Assembly (NCBI GenBank): GCA_963575745.1
Contig: CAUYUJ010004747.1
Coordinates: 256,010-320,009 of the forward strand
Direction of reading: 5' to 3'
Length of the DNA: 64,000 nt
Source of the DNA: Prorocentrum cordatum
Taxonomy: Eukaryota; Sar; Dinophyceae; Prorocentrales; Prorocentraceae
The notes under the pieces were generated by a model. That model did no database searches and had not been told where the DNA came from. It saw only the letters and a program-made list of their open reading frames with translations. Positions 47,835 to 60,034 of this stretch are shown in pieces (within the stretch, counting starts at the first letter, position 1; every line of letters starts with the position of its first letter). Position numbers and translations under genes: made by a program.

Positions 47835-49110
47835 TGGAGCAGCGATCAAGCATTTGGCTCTTCTGAGTGTCGTGTGTGTTGGGTCCTCCCTTTCTCGCCC
47901 TCTTGCGCCCCCTGTCCTGCCCCCCCTCGCCCCCCCCCCCCCCCCTTTTCCTTCGCCTCTCTACCTGTCCCGCTCGCTGTTGTGAGGGTCTCTTTGGCGC
48001 GCTGTCTCTGTCTCTGTCTCTGCCGCTCTCTCGCCGCTGCCGCTGGCTCTGAGAGAGAGCGTTTGTTTATTTTCTTTCACCATGTCCACAGCTGCTCGGC
48101 TCATAGCTCTTGTTGTCTCTCGTCTGCTTGTTGTTTCAGGATCCGCTTTCAACGTTCATCGTCTCAGGGCTCTGTTTGTCTGACGTGCTTAAATATGTTA
48201 TGTGGATGGCATTTGGTAGTAATTCGGGATCGCGCGGAGGAAATCGCTCTGCGTCGATTTTTTCAGCAGGTGGAAGAAGAGCGCATTGACAATGACTTTA
48301 GTGCGTTTCGTCTCTTCTGGTCTTGTGTCGGCTCCTCTTCTCTGCCCCCCCCCCCTTCCCCTGCTGCCGCTCTGCTGCTGCCGCTGCGGTGGCGCCCGAG
48401 CTGGCCTCGAAGTCCGCTCTGCCTCTCTCTGCAAGAGACTGCGCTTGAGAGAGTCTGTCTGCGGCCCCGCGCCGCCCCCCCCCCCCCCCCCCCCCCAGCC
48501 GATCGAGCGCGCAGGATCGCCGCTGCTGTCACCCGGGATTCGTTGTCGTCTCTTTTTGAAAAGCAGTTGCCGCGTAGGTTGTGCCCCTGGTTCCCGTGGC
48601 CCTGTTCTTTCGATGCTTTAGTTTTTCTTCCTCGGGACGTCGCGGTCGCTCTCTGTGGCCACCCGCTTGGAGCTCCGACCCCATCCGCCGACCTGGGAAA
48701 GCGGCAGCGCACCCACTTAGTACACCTCATCTGATGCGACTAGGCTGAGCCACCCCTTGTCGGCTCGTCTCGGCCTCTTCGATGCGCCCGCGCGCGAGGT
48801 CTGGACAGCTCCCAGGCGCCGTGCACCGCGGCCCCAGAGAGAGTCTTTCTAACCGCCGCCCCGCTCGCGCTTGGGTGGCAAGCTTAGTGCAGACGTTGGC
48901 CTTGATCGATCGATCGGTCTTCCCCCTCTCGCCCTCCCTACCTGCTGCTGCTTGCTGCGCCCCCTTGGCGCCCCGCGAAGCTGGGTTCGGTCTCGGTGGG
49001 AATGTTCCCGCGGGCGCCCGAGACTTTGAACTGTCGCTCGACCGTGTTGACTGACACTCTTGCAGATGCTGACTATTGGACTTCATTAGCTGTTAATCGG
49101 TCATTTCCAT
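47835..49110. other. No gene assigned; poly-C runs and a short coding-like stretch
   Basis: Holds poly-C runs (about 47930-47944 and 48476-48496). A short frame from ATG 48080 (MSTAARLIALVVSRLLVVSG...) is hydrophobic. A charged stretch at 48232-48310 (EEIALRRFFQQVEEERIDND) reads like an exon. Neither has a recognised family. Confidence 0.3.
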
Positions 49111-49114
49111 CGGT

Positions 49115-49640
49115 CCCGTGGAAAAAAACATCATCAGCAGCATCATCATCATCAGCAGCAGCATCAGCAGCATCAACATCAGTATCAGCATCATCATCAC
49201 CCCCATCATCATCAGCACCGTCATCATCATCATCACCATTATCATCAGCAGCATCTTCACTATCGTCTGCAGCATCAGCGCCATCAGCATCAGCATCCTC
49301 ACCAGTAACATCATCATCATCGTCAGCGTCGCCGTTGTCATCGTCAGTATCATCATCGTCATAGTCATCATCGTATCATCATCATCGTCATCGCCATCAT
49401 CGCCATCGTCATCACCATCACCATATTCACCACCATCACCACCACCACCGTCGCCATAATCATCATCACTATCATCATCGTCAGTATCACCACCATCATC
49501 ACCAATATCATTAGCATTACACGCATCATCGTCATCATCACCATCACCATCATCGGCATCATCCGCATCATGTTCATCGCCATTGTCATGGTCATCGTCG
49601 CCTTGATCGTCATCATCATCGCCGTTGCTTGGGTTCATCT
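49115..49640. repeat. (CAT)n / (ATC)n microsatellite
   Basis: About 500 bases of CAT, CGT, CAC and CAG triplets. Confidence 0.95.
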
Positions 49641-49654
49641 TAAATATGCCCCGG

Positions 49655-50190
49655 GCTTTTTTTAGCGTTTTCAGCTCGGCGTCTTTGACATCATTTTGGT
49701 TAGCGCTTTCAGGTCTCAGCAAAAAACTGAAAGCTAGAATTATGATGCGTTTTCTTTGCGTATTCATCTTGTTTTTTTCAGCGTTTTCAGATCAGTGGAT
49801 TGCGTGTTCCCTTCTCCTTGCGTATCCTTATCGTCTTTGTGTACAAGTTTGCGTTTCTGTGGCCGTCGCCGGAGGGCCTGAGGGCGCGCTTGCGCGCCCA
49901 AGTGGCCAAGTGGGCTGGGCCTCCGGACCTGTTTCGCGGCTGTGTTAGACCGGTGCCAAAGCGTTTTTTTTGTTGTTGTTTTTTGCGTGTTTATACGGCG
50001 GACAGAACGGCGAACGGCGGCAGGGCAGAGAGTGCGGGAGCCTAGCCGGCAGAGAAGACACGGAGGAGCTTTCGACGATCATGCAAAAAAACGCTACACA
50101 ACGCTGCAAACAGCGACGGACTGAGAACGCCCCAAAAACGGTTCTAAAACGCTAAACACACAGAGTGTTTTCTTAGCGTTTTCAGCTTGT
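49655..50190. repeat. AGCGTTTTCAG-containing block in both orientations
   Basis: AGCGTTTTCAG or AGCGCTTTCAG occurs near 49663, 49705, 49778 and 50174. The inverse AAAACGCT occurs around 50085-50155. No gene that I can support. Confidence 0.5.
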
Positions 50191-50244
50191 CAAGTGCCCA
50201 CACGAGACATGGTAAAAATAAACGCCCACGGCGTTGTTGTTTTC

Positions 50245-50815
50245 ATGAGCCAAGCAGTCATTGCCATCGTCATCACCACAATTATCACCATAATGATCAA
50301 TAGTTTCATCATGAGCATCAGCATCATCACCACCGTCAGCATCATCATCATCAGCATCATCATCATCCGTATCATCATCATCATTATCATAATCATCAGC
50401 ATCATCATCGTCGTCATCATCATCGGCGTGCGTCATCAGCATGACCATCAGCATCATCATCATCATCATCCGCATCATCACCATCATCATCATTATCGTC
50501 ATCATCGTCGTCATCATCGTTCGCCGGCGTGCGTCATCATCACCGTCAACATTCTCATCATCAGCATCACCAGCATCGCCACCATGATCATTGTCATCCA
50601 TTACCATCATCACCACCACCATCATCAGCATCACCAGCATCGCCAACACCAGTATCAGCATCAGCACCAGCACCAGCACCATGACCACCACCGTCATCGC
50701 CCTCTCCAGCACGATCGCCGTCACCGACACCCTCAGCAGCATCATCGTATTCTCCTTCAGCTTCATCATCATCACCACCCCCACCATCATCATCATCATC
50801 AACAACATCATCATC

Positions 50816-50847
<32 letters not shown>

Positions 50848-50860
50848 CATTAGCAGCCCC
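50245..50860. repeat. (CAT)n / (ATC)n microsatellite
   Basis: About 600 bases, with an internal duplicate around CATCGTTCGCCGGCGTGCGTC (50510-50535) and CATCGGCGTGCGTC (50420-50440). Confidence 0.95.
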
Positions 50861-50884
50861 CGAACCCTCAGCCTCCTCAGCTTC

Positions 50885-50957
50885 CTCAGCCTCAGCGACC
50901 TCCTCCTCCTCCTCCTCCTCCTCCCCCTCCTCCCCCTTCTCCTCCTCCTCCTCCTCT

Positions 50958-50989
<32 letters not shown>

Positions 50990-50992
50990 TGG
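50885..50992. repeat. (CCT)n tract
   Basis: CCT repeats ending in a C run. 50993-51157 holds no gene. Confidence 0.95.
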
Positions 50993-51157
50993 CATGCCGC
51001 ATGCGCGGCAACCTTTGACGCCAGACGAGCACCCGGCCAGACACGGGGGTCGCCAGCTGCGTTTCCTCTTCCTTCCTTTCGTGCGTCAAGGTCCTCCCCC
51101 CGCCCTTTCGTGCCACCCTCCCATGTCATGCCCTTCCTCCCTTTCGTGCCTCTTCCT

Positions 51158-51179
51158 TCCGTAGCCATTCTGGCTCAAC
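51158..51179 (+). other. Relict dinoflagellate spliced leader (two changes)
   Basis: TCCGTAGCCATTCTGGCTCA followed by AC matches DinoSL except for T to C at base 12 and G to C at the last base. It sits at the head of a decayed retroelement-like region. Confidence 0.8.
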
Positions 51180-51989
51180 ATGCTTGAAGCCCGTGGGTGT
51201 CACGCGCATTCTTCTATTCCGAGGCAGTCTCTATCTCTTCCGCCTGGCCCGCCCTTGGTCTGGATCCCTCCGCCATCGGGGGGGGGGGGGGGGGCGCCTT
51301 CCCCGAGCACGCAGCAACAGGAGGCCCACTCTTTACGGGATGCAATTGCAGAGCGCGCCACGGGCACGGAGCCGGCAGGCCGAGGGCGGCCAAGACGGAG
51401 ACGGAGTACGTCAAGCGATCTTCTTGCAGCTATCCGTGGATGTCCTCCAAGAGTGGGTGCTGGCGATGCGGGCGCACCCTGGGGCCCGAACGTTGGGGGC
51501 CCTGGCAAAACTACGCGGGTGCAGCGGGAGCGCTGCGGCGGCAGCAGTCACCCCGCGCGCGCCGCGGAAGCGCAACGCCAGTTTTGCCCTGTCTGGCGGA
51601 TTGGTGGTCCGCCCCGACAGCGACGTCAAATCTTTGTTCCAACATCAGGCGGCCACGGTGTCGCCCGAGCCTTGGGCAACAGTCCAGGAGTTGGGAGCGC
51701 GCGTTGCTTCAAGCAGACATAGGCCACAACAGCACCAGTCACTAGAGCAGGAAGTCAAATGCGGCGTGCGTGCGCCTGCATAGTGCTGGGGCAGCCATCA
51801 GTTTGGCAGTCGAGAAGGCGGTCGAAGCGGAGACAAGGCTGGCCGACGCCAGCACCCCCTGTGACAAGACAGCGTGCGCGGTCGAGCCCGCTTAGTCCGC
51901 GTTTACCGGGGCATTGGAGACCGCGCGGACCAAGACGGGGCTCTCGCAGGACGGCGAGGACGAGGACAAGGAAAGCGGAACATCCACGC

Positions 51990-52551
51990 CGATTTAACGA
52001 GCTTGTTGTCGGCATCGGCTTGTCCAAGTTGCGCAAGGGCGAGGTGCCCGACCTCTTCGGCGGGGGCACGTTCGACACGGCCGACCCCCAAGACGACGGC
52101 GACCGCGAGGCATGCCAAAAGCTCAAGGCCCAGCTGCAGAATCAGTGCAGGTCGGCAGCGCAGGGCCACTTCGGAGCTGAGGCGCAGGCGCAGACCACTG
52201 CGCGGCAGGAGGCGCAGCTCATGCGCGACCGCCTCAAGGAGACGCTCGCCGCGAAAGAAGGAACAGGCGCCTTCTGAGTGCGCGACGGAACCGCAGTCTC
52301 AGTCCCAGCCGACACCGACAAGAGCGAAGACAGGCATACTTTCAAGACCGAACAAGCGGCCACAGCCGCCCCCTCGTGCTCGCGCCATGGTCAGGGAAGT
52401 CCCTGGGCCTGCTGACGCTTCGGCCGATGGTCGCCAAGGCCGCGGGCGAATTCCCAGCGGCGAGGAACTGCAAAACGCAGCAGCCGCCGAGGAGCGCATC
52501 CGACAGGCAGCCATTCGCAGGGCCCTGGCAGACACTGCCATGACAGCCTAG
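51990..52551 (+). pseudogene. ORF1-like Gln/Ala-rich fragment (two frames)
   Basis: The first frame to 52277 reads FNELVVGIGLSKLRKGEVPD, then CQKLKAQLQNQCRSAAQGHF and RQEAQLMRDRLKETLAAKEG. The second frame to 52551 continues with ECATEPQSQSQPTPTRAKTG and EELQNAAAAEERIRQAAIRR. The composition is coil-like and coding-like. Its position near the SL relict and upstream of the endonuclease suggests a LINE ORF1. Confidence 0.4.
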
Positions 52552-55063
52552 GCCGCATCCGCTAAAGATGCCCCTCTCTGGCGGGCAGCCGAGCTCCTGC
52601 AATTCCATCGCCGTCGACAACTGAGGCCGCATCAAATTGGATGGGTATTCCCAGGAGAGGTGGCGCTGCGGGCGCGCGCCCAGCGATTTCGATGGCGGGC
52701 TCGGCTTCGCGCGCGAGCGACGGCGACCTATGGGGGCCCGCGGTCAGGGGCACCGTCTGCCTCGTCAGCGCCGCGGCCCCGGGCGGGCCCAGAGCAGGCC
52801 GAGGCCCGCCGGCGGGCGGAAGCCGCGGAGATTTCAGCCCTTGAGATCCGCTGGAGGGAAGCCCGAGTGCTCGCTCGAAGTCGATGGTCACAGGCGCTCA
52901 GGTGGCCCCGAGAAGGCCGCGGACCTGGGTGGGCCCCGAGAAGGCCGAGACTGCCCTGCGGGCGAAGTCCATGGCGGGCGCAGCCTGCCGCGCTGGACCA
53001 TGCAGGGCGGGATCGACGGAGGGGGGCCCGAGCTTGCGTTCGGCGGCCGCTGGCGGGGCGGGCATTTCCAGACGGGCTGCCGCGCTGCTCTGCGGGGTGT
53101 GTATTTCCAGCGGCTCGCGCGGGATGGTCGCGCGCAGCGGCTGCGTCGCGGGCCCCGTGGGCCATTAATCTGGCTCGTCAGCCTAGACGGGCTTGGCAGA
53201 TACAAGCGCGAGGACGCAGCGAGGCCTCGGAAAGAAGCGCGCGTCGGCAGGGCCCCCATGTCTTCCACCCCGTGGCCGACCCGACGGGCCAAGTCGAGTC
53301 CGCCGAAGGGTCGCCAGATCATTCGCGACGCAGACCATGAACTGGCTCGTAGAGCTGGCTCTCGAAACCCGGAATCCTCGCGCCCAGCCGAGTGGGCTGG
53401 GGCGGCGCCGACTGGGGAGTAGCGCGTTTCGCGCGCGCTCGGCGACGTCGTTCGCGCGGGGGCATTCGACGCCGCGCTGCTGACCTGTACTTCAGCTGGC
53501 CCAGGGCAGATGCGAGCCGGCGTGGCTGGCCGGCGCAAGCGCCCGCACGCGCGGTAGCATGGCCTTCCAGGAGTTCGCTGGGACAGACTCGGAAGGGTCC
53601 GAAGCCGAATTGCGCGACCGCGGCGCGCGCCGAACTTCCGAACTATTCGAAGCCGAATTGCTTCCCCTTCTCTTCCTCTTCCCTGCCTCCCTCCATTTCC
53701 TTATATCCTGCTCCGTGCCTGCTGTCTCCGCCCGGCCCCTCTTCCGCCTGCCCGCCCGCCCGTGCCCCCCGCCCGCGTTTTCGTCGTCGTCAGCTTGCCT
53801 TTCCGACCCTCGCGCCCTTCCGCCGGGCAGCGCAGCCTGCCCGGAACCGGCGCGGCGGCGCTCGGGGCCCCATGCGCGCGGGGGCGCGCCCGAGGGAGAC
53901 CGCGATCTTAGCGTTCCAATTGCGGTAGCGCGACGGGGGTCGACGCCCCCCCACCACGCGCATCAAATCTACTCTGGAGAGGGGGCGGCGGGTCGACGAG
54001 AGGCCGCCGCGGCCAGAACGAAACGTGCGCGACGATCGAGGCGCCGCCCCGCGAGCGCACGGCACCCGACAGGAGCCCAGCCAGCCGCGGCGATCGAGAC
54101 GCAAGCATCAAGGCGGGCCAGGAGGCGGACCCAGGACATCGGGTTAGGCGAGGAGTTCGATTCAGAGGACGAGCGGAGCGACTGGTCGAGCCCTGCGCCA
54201 CCAAGATGCCGCGGGGCTCGAAGTTCGACCGCCTTCGGGCAACCACGCGACAGGCGACGGAGCAGCTGGCGGCGGAGATGCGCGCCCGAGCGCGGAGACG
54301 AGGCATGCCTTCCCTTTCTGCGCCCCCCGATGGATATGGTCGTTCAGCAGCCAGCAGCGGCGAGCGGCTGCCGTGATTCGCAGCGGCGAGCACAGAGCGC
54401 TGATGAGGTGGATCAATGGTCCTCAGCGCCAAGACCCCCCGCCGCCCGCGTGGCTTCCGCGCCGGGGGGCGCGCGCGGCCCCAGTCGCGGGCGCGACTCA
54501 AGCGCGCGTCCTGCCCGGCGGCGCCGGCGGCGCGTCCGCGCTGATGCCGCGGGCCGCCTGCCCCGCGCTGGCGCAGAGGCGTCGAGCCTTGGCGCGGATC
54601 TTCGCGGCCCAGCACCTTCTTCGGAGTGGTGGTGGCGGGGGGCCCTCGGTCGATATCTCGCAGCGGGGGACGACCCGCCGCGCTCGTCTGCGGGGCCTCG
54701 CGACGGTCTGATACAGCTTCCGGCGCCGAGGGCGATCGGCGACAGGGCGGGGGGGGGCGCGGAGCCAGCCCTGCGCGACTGGAAGAAAACCAAATGAACA
54801 TCGAGCAGTGGTCGCCCCTTCAGCACGCGTTGCGCACGTCAGCCGCGGCGACGGCGCGGCAGAGGGCGCCGGCCGCGGTGCGCGCCAGTCGCCGATGGGG
54901 GCGCAGGTCGGGGACCGCGGCACGCACCGCGCGCCGCTCACCGCTGCCCATTGACCACGGCGGCAGCGGGTGCCGACAGCAGGGGCAGCCCGTTACTTGC
55001 AGCGCATGTGACCCCCCCAAGCGACCAGCCAACCAGCGCTGCACAGGACGGAAGACCCGCGCC

Positions 55064-55330
55064 ATGTCGGTGAACATCACGAGCTGGGGCAAGACGATGA
55101 CCCAGATGGAGGACAACCGCATTCCCGAGGACATCGTCGCGACCTGAGTCCAGGAGTGCCACCTGGACGAGTGTAAGACCAACGGCGCCATGGAAGCAGC
55201 CAGACGATAGGGTTGGATGGCCGACTTCTTCTGCGCGCGCCGCACTGGGCAGGGCGATGGATGCGCAGGAGGCGTCGGCGCCCTCCCTGGCCAGGCCACG
55301 GGTCGCAGACAGGAGCACGCTCAGAATCGT
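55064..55330 (+). pseudogene. EEP endonuclease fragment with two in-frame stops
   Basis: The frame reads MSVNITSWGKTMTQMEDN and PEDIVAT, then TGA (55145-55147). VQECHLDECKTNGAMEAARR follows, then TAG (55208-55210), then GWMADFFCARRTGQGDG. This follows the order of dinoflagellate LINE endonucleases: N-x-TSWG, then the Gln-Glu-x-His motif, then a GW segment and a Gly-rich loop. It is inactive as it stands. Confidence 0.6.
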
Positions 55331-56899
55331 ATCGGTTGAGGGGTTGCGCTGACCAAGTGCGCCCCGCTGAACGGAGTGGCGGCCAGCTGCTCGATTCCAG
55401 ACCTGATGGCGCGTGTTTCCGCCATCCCTTCTTCGACCATGCGGCCAACTTGCGGCTCAAATCCTTGGGAGGCATAGCGGGCGAAACCTAGCTGCAGGCC
55501 GCGGGCGGCACAGGCACCGGCGGCTGCGTGCCGCATCGCGAGGAGCAGCCTGCTGCAGGACCACCCCGTTCGCCAAAACATCAAGTTGAACGCAGTGACA
55601 AAGTGCCGCAGCGCGGATGCGGCCTTCGGTCGTGTGCGCCCGTCTGTTGCAGGCAAGGAACCTCGTTCGACGCGGCACATTGGTTGCGATGTGGCATGCG
55701 TAAGCGAGCTGGTTCAGCAGCTCGCAGGAAGCGCCTGGTCCGAGTCAGTCAGCGCGGCGCGACAGTCGGTCTGCTGTGCAGAGCGCGCGGCACTTGCAAG
55801 CTGCTAGTCACTTGTCTTGTGCGTTGCCGTGCCGGCCGGCGCGGGCCCTCGCCCCCCCCCCCCCCTGGAGTCCATGGTGTCGGTATTTGTTGTTTCAGGT
55901 GGAGCCTGTTTCAAGCGGGCGGAGCAGGCGCGGGGGCCCCGCCCCCCCCCTCCGCTAGCCAGTCCTTCCAAGTCTCTACCAGCTGGGAAATGTGCCGGCG
56001 GGTATTTGAGGGGGCTCGGCGACGAAGGGCCGCGGGGGAACATGATTAGCCTTCGGCGCGCGTTGCGGTCAGCCCTGTTCGTTCACGCTGGCCTCCGATT
56101 TTTCATTTTGAATCTGGTTCTGGGTCCAGGCGCCACTGCCATTGCAGACCCTGCCTGCAAGTGCACCGTTGGCCCGAAGCCCATGCTTTCCCAGGCCGTC
56201 TGGAACCTTTGGTTTCCTTGGGACTGGATCGTCGCCCTTCATTCGGCCGCCGAGAGGCGCCTCTCGCGATGCAAACCTGGCCTTGAGTAGGCCACTGTCC
56301 AGGGTCCTGTCTCGGCAGCCCTCGCATCGCGCCGCGGGATCGGTTGACGCGCCGGGTCTGGACTAGCCCGGCCCCGCCCCGCCCAGGACATCTTCTTGGA
56401 CTCGAGCGTTGCGCGCCCGCGGACGATCCAGAATATCGCCAACCAGGGCCATCGCGTCAAGCCCGCTCCGATAGCCCACTGTCTCGCCCACCGTTCAATG
56501 CTCGGCCGCTGTCAGATGCGTAGATGCCACCGTCTCTTGAAGCCACGAGCGTAAGTTAAAGGCCCGGCATTGCTGATGGCTCCACGCGCGAGCTGCGCGG
56601 CCTTGAGGCGGGGGCGGTGGGTCTTTTGCGTTGGGGGTGGGTGTTCTTGCGCATGGGGTTTCAGGCGCGATCGCCGCCTGCCCCGTTCCCTGCGCGAGGG
56701 AGCTCGTTCCAACGGCGACTGCGTTTCGAGGCGGCTCCTGCGCATCCGTTCTCGCGTGCGAACTTCGCATCATGAGGGCTGGGCGGCCCGTCATTCAGGC
56801 CAGCGGGGGGCGGCCTCGATCACGCGGCCGCCTTTTGCGGCCCTCCTGCCAGGCCCCCCATCAAGACTCCGAAGTGGCCGAGCTTTTCGGCCGACTGGC

Positions 56900-57240
56900 G
56901 CACCCGTCGCACGTCTCTCTTGGCCCGTTTCTGCATAGGTCAGGCCGTGACTGGGTGGTCTCCGTCTTCGGCAAGGAGGGGGGGCACTGCTGGCAGCGTG
57001 CGCTCCCGCGCGGATCTGCGGCCCAGAGCACGGGCGCGATTAGACGACGTCAGGCCCCTACGCCTGGGAAACAAACTTGCCGACCAAGCTGCGCGCGAGG
57101 GCGCAGCTCTGCACCCCCAGTCACGGTTGCGGATTCTCGCGCCGAGCAGTCTGTCAGCCTCGCCCAGCACATCTGAGTACCTCGCGCGCACCTTCAGGGA
57201 TGTGGGCCCACCGCACCTCCAACCTTCGAGTCGTGATGCG
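56900..57240 (+). pseudogene. RNase H C-terminal fragment
   Basis: Near 57060 the frame reads PLRLGNKLADQAAREGAALH, the GN..AD..A..GA signature of RNase H with the last catalytic Asp. Upstream (56930-57000) DWVVSVFGKEGGHCWQ and downstream VADSRAEQSVSLAQHI then EYLARTFRDVGPPHLQ lie in shifted frames. The remainder of the domain is not recognisable. Confidence 0.5.
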
Positions 57241-57300
57241 GCGTGCGATGGTCGGGGGGGAAGCTCCCGAAGCTCTCCGTGGACGTCGAGGTGGAGCCAG

Positions 57301-57677
57301 GTCTTCCAAGGATAGCGCATAAGGCCTCGCCCAACTGCCGAGGCCAGCGCGTTCGCGGGTCGACTTCCCAGAATCGATTCTCCAAGCTTTGGCAGGGCCA
57401 GCTCCCTCCGACGGGACCCCGTTTGGTCTCGCCTTCGGGCCCCTGGCCCCCCGGCCCTTTCGGCGCTTCCGCCCTGGATGCCAAATTCGAGGGCCGCAAG
57501 GTTCTCCCCGACTGGTAATCTCGCAGGCCGAGTCGCGCATCTTGCGCGGAGAGCGTCGCAGGCCGAGACGCGCTTTGCGCGCATAGGCATTCGAATGTTG
57601 CGTCGTGAAGGTGCGCCATGCAGCGCTCGCGACGATATTTCGCCCCTGGCGTGGGCGTGGACTGTCTGGCCGTTTGT
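57301..57677. other. No gene recognised
   Basis: GC-rich sequence downstream of the RNase H relict, with overlapping frames on both strands. Confidence 0.4.
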
Positions 57678-57804
57678 CTTGACATCGCTCAAACGTGTGT
57701 TTTTTTCCTATTGGAGAACCGTCGAAGACATCTCGGGCTCCTTGCGAAACAACGCACACGATGTCGAAAAGTGCACAGCGAATGGACGTCGGAGCGGTGG
57801 CGAG
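57678..57804. mobile_element. Foldback/TIR element, copy 3 (diverged)
   Basis: The left end CTTGACATCGCTCAAACGT and right end GGACGTCGGAGCGGTGGCGAG are imperfect inverted copies. The interior keeps CGTGTGT, GTCGAAGACATC and GCACAGCGAATGGACGTC. It is the most diverged of the four. Confidence 0.65.
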
Positions 57805-58039
57805 TTCAGATTCTGGAGGCCACCTCCCGTCTGCTCCTTCATATACCTTCGTGCTTGTCCTCCCTCTTCCAGCCCCGTCGCGCCCGTTCCTCTCCTGTCT
57901 CTCCCCGTCCTCCCCTTCTTGAGTACTTCGCCCCAGATCTCAGGAGGACTGCTTCTTTCAATCGTGGCGTTCGGGCTTCTGCTCGCGCGGCAGAACTACC
58001 CCTGGGGCAGGGGTCGAGCCGCGTGGAGCTGGGACCGGG

Positions 58040-58130
58040 ATAAATCGTGCCAAGCTTTTCCGGAACGGTCTCAGAGCGTTCCGGAGCGCTCTGGAACGGC
58101 CGCGGCGCCCGATGCATCGGATCGCCCAGG
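58040..58130. repeat. Dispersed repeat with GGAACGCTC palindromes, copy 2
   Basis: Same boxes as 21780-21950 (AGCGTTCCGGAGCGCTCTGG, GGCGCCCGATGCAT). 57805-58970 otherwise holds no gene. A GGCCATCGGCGGCCCT repeat occupies 58690-58805, and a ~50-bp tandem duplication 58806-58870. Confidence 0.55.
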
Positions 58131-58970
58131 TACGTTTGATTTCAAAGACCCCCGATTCATCCTGGTGCGATTTCGTTATGGTATTGGGTTCGTCTTGGTT
58201 GAGAGTTCAGGGGGCCACGGATTGAACAGACCAGCCCGTTTGAGGTCTGGGGCGTTCCGTTGTGCCCGTTTTTCCATCCTTTGCAGTTGAATTATAATTA
58301 TCTCGGAGGAGGGCCAGTTGAGACAACGGTTGCTCTCCCGCCCGGCCCGAATCCATTCAAAATCGGTCCCTGAACCCCTCCTAAGATCCGTATTGGCCCG
58401 CTTCTCGAGGTGGACACATCCGTGGCGACGATAAGCTTCCAGCGGGGCTAACAAGGACGAGAAACGCCAGAGAGGGCCGCCGTTGTCTCGAGTTGTGCGC
58501 GCTTGCGGGTCAGAGATGCGTCCTTTCCACTGGATACAGGGAGGGGGGGGGCGGGCAAGTCGTCTGCGCAAGACAATGTTGACGACCGCAACCGCGGGGA
58601 ACAGACTCCGCAATCGCGGGAAACTACCCACCAAGGCCATCTGATCTTGTTCTCCCATATTGCTTCCCCTTCATTCTGACTAGGCTCCCACGGCTTCCAT
58701 CGGAGGCCACCAGAGGCCATCGGCGGCCCTGGGCGGCCCTCTTTCGGCCTGGAGACCCTCGGCGGCCCTTTGGCGGCCCTCGGAAGCCATCGGAGGCCAC
58801 CGGAATGCACGTGGTGGTTGATTTTCCAGCTGCGTGCGCGAGGATGTCCACAGCAAGTGGTGGTTCATTTGTCAGCCACGCGCGTGAGGATCTCTGTAGA
58901 AGGGCCATCACGCGACCGTGGTAGGCCTGTGAGGTGAGGGCCCCAGACGGCCTCGATCGGCCCCTTCTAC

Positions 58971-59101
58971 CTGGCATCGCTCGGACGTGTGCAGTTTTCC
59001 TTCGGCGAGGACCATCGAGGAGCATCCGCGATCATTTTGCGAAAAAAACACGCACGAAACCGAGAAAACACACAGGGAATGGACGTCCGAGCGATGGCGA
59101 G
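58971..59101. mobile_element. Foldback/TIR element, copy 4
   Basis: Left CTGGCATCGCTCGGACGTG and right ACGTCCGAGCGATGGCGAG are inverted copies, with 14 bases perfect. Interior CGTGTGC...TTTTCC pairs with GCGAAAAAAACACGCACG. Close to copy 2 in sequence and length (131 bp). Confidence 0.88.
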
Positions 59102-59703
59102 TCTACACGGTAGGGGTAGGACCCGAGGACACATGGCAGGTTCCCGCCCGTTGCCTTGGCGGTGACCCCAGTGCGGGCGTTTAAGGTTGAACGCCGCCAG
59201 TGGCCCAGAATCGGCCGGGAGCGAACGATCTTCGGCCGGGAGCGAACGATCTGCCCAATCGGAAGGCCGTGATCGTTTTAAGGTTGGACGTTCCATGGAG
59301 TGTCAGAGCCGACGTCATCGCGACGCGAACCTGCCGCATCGATATTTCAGAAATCTGTGCGACCTTGTCTCTCTGCTAGTTCTCACCCCTTGGGTACACG
59401 TCGGGATGGAAACACACAGACACAAACAAACATTGATCACCAGGAACGTATGGAAAAGTCTTGGACGTGGAAGGGAATACGAACATCCAGAAAGTATGTA
59501 AAGATGTTGGGAGTCCAGGGATTCGTTCCTATCTGTTGGTGTCTCCCTGGCCCCCTTCAACACGCTGCGGGCGGGACACGCCTGGAACACATTGAAACAT
59601 GGCAAAGGGGACGCGGGGAAGGCGAAGGGGTGGGACCCGCTCAGAACATAGAGTCCGTCGCGTGCGTGCCCAGGAAGCGCATCCCGCAGGGCTCGGGCGG
59701 GTG
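59102..59703. other. No gene recognised
   Basis: A direct duplication GAGCGAACGATCTTCGGCCG / GAGCGAACGATCTGCCCAAT lies at 59218-59262. Otherwise mixed sequence with short frames. Confidence 0.4.
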
Positions 59704-59810
59704 GTAATTGGGGGGAGGGTGACCTAGATGGGGGGTGAAGAAAGGTAGGGGTCCAGAAGGGCCCCTTTGGGGCCCTTTTCTTCCCCCCCCGTGTAGGTCA
59801 CCCCCATTAC
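59704..59810. mobile_element. Second type of foldback element (~107 bp)
   Basis: Ends GTAATTGGGGG and CCCCCATTAC are inverted. Inner arms GGGTGACCTAGATGGGGGG and CCCCCCGTGTAGGTCACCCC pair, and the centre AGAAGGGCCCC-TTT-GGGGCCCTTTTC is a further hairpin. A single copy was seen here. Confidence 0.7.
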
Positions 59811-60034
59811 ACGCCGGTCGTTGGAAGTAGGTATTTCTGGATCCCCGGATCCCAATCTGTTTCGGGCGCCTTCCAACTTCAATGATCAAGCGGTTATTTC
59901 TCTCTTCTCCTCTTCAGGGGGCGAGCGGAAACCCACTCCCTTTCCAACGCCTTCCTACTTCACTTTTCGACCCACTTCTTCCGACCGACTGAGCGCTGCC
60001 ACCTCATCAGACTCGCCTGAACACATCAGCCACG

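Larger units (their letters stand above)
51158..57300 (+). mobile_element. Heavily decayed LINE-like region headed by a spliced-leader relict
   Basis: Recognisable remnants, in order: SL relict; an ORF1-like Gln/Ala-rich protein (about 51990-52551, two frames); an EEP endonuclease start at 55064 with two in-frame stops; and an RNase H C-terminal motif near 57060. No RT palm motifs could be found between endonuclease and RNase H. 52560-55060 is open in several frames (including one of 412 codons from 53559) but these are GC-rich and unrecognised. The region may be several nested remnants rather than one element. Confidence 0.5.

Noticed and set aside
53559-54797. 412-codon plus-strand frame
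   Set aside because: It overlaps a 297-codon frame on the other strand, is Arg/Ala/Pro-rich as expected of GC-rich DNA, and has no recognised domain.
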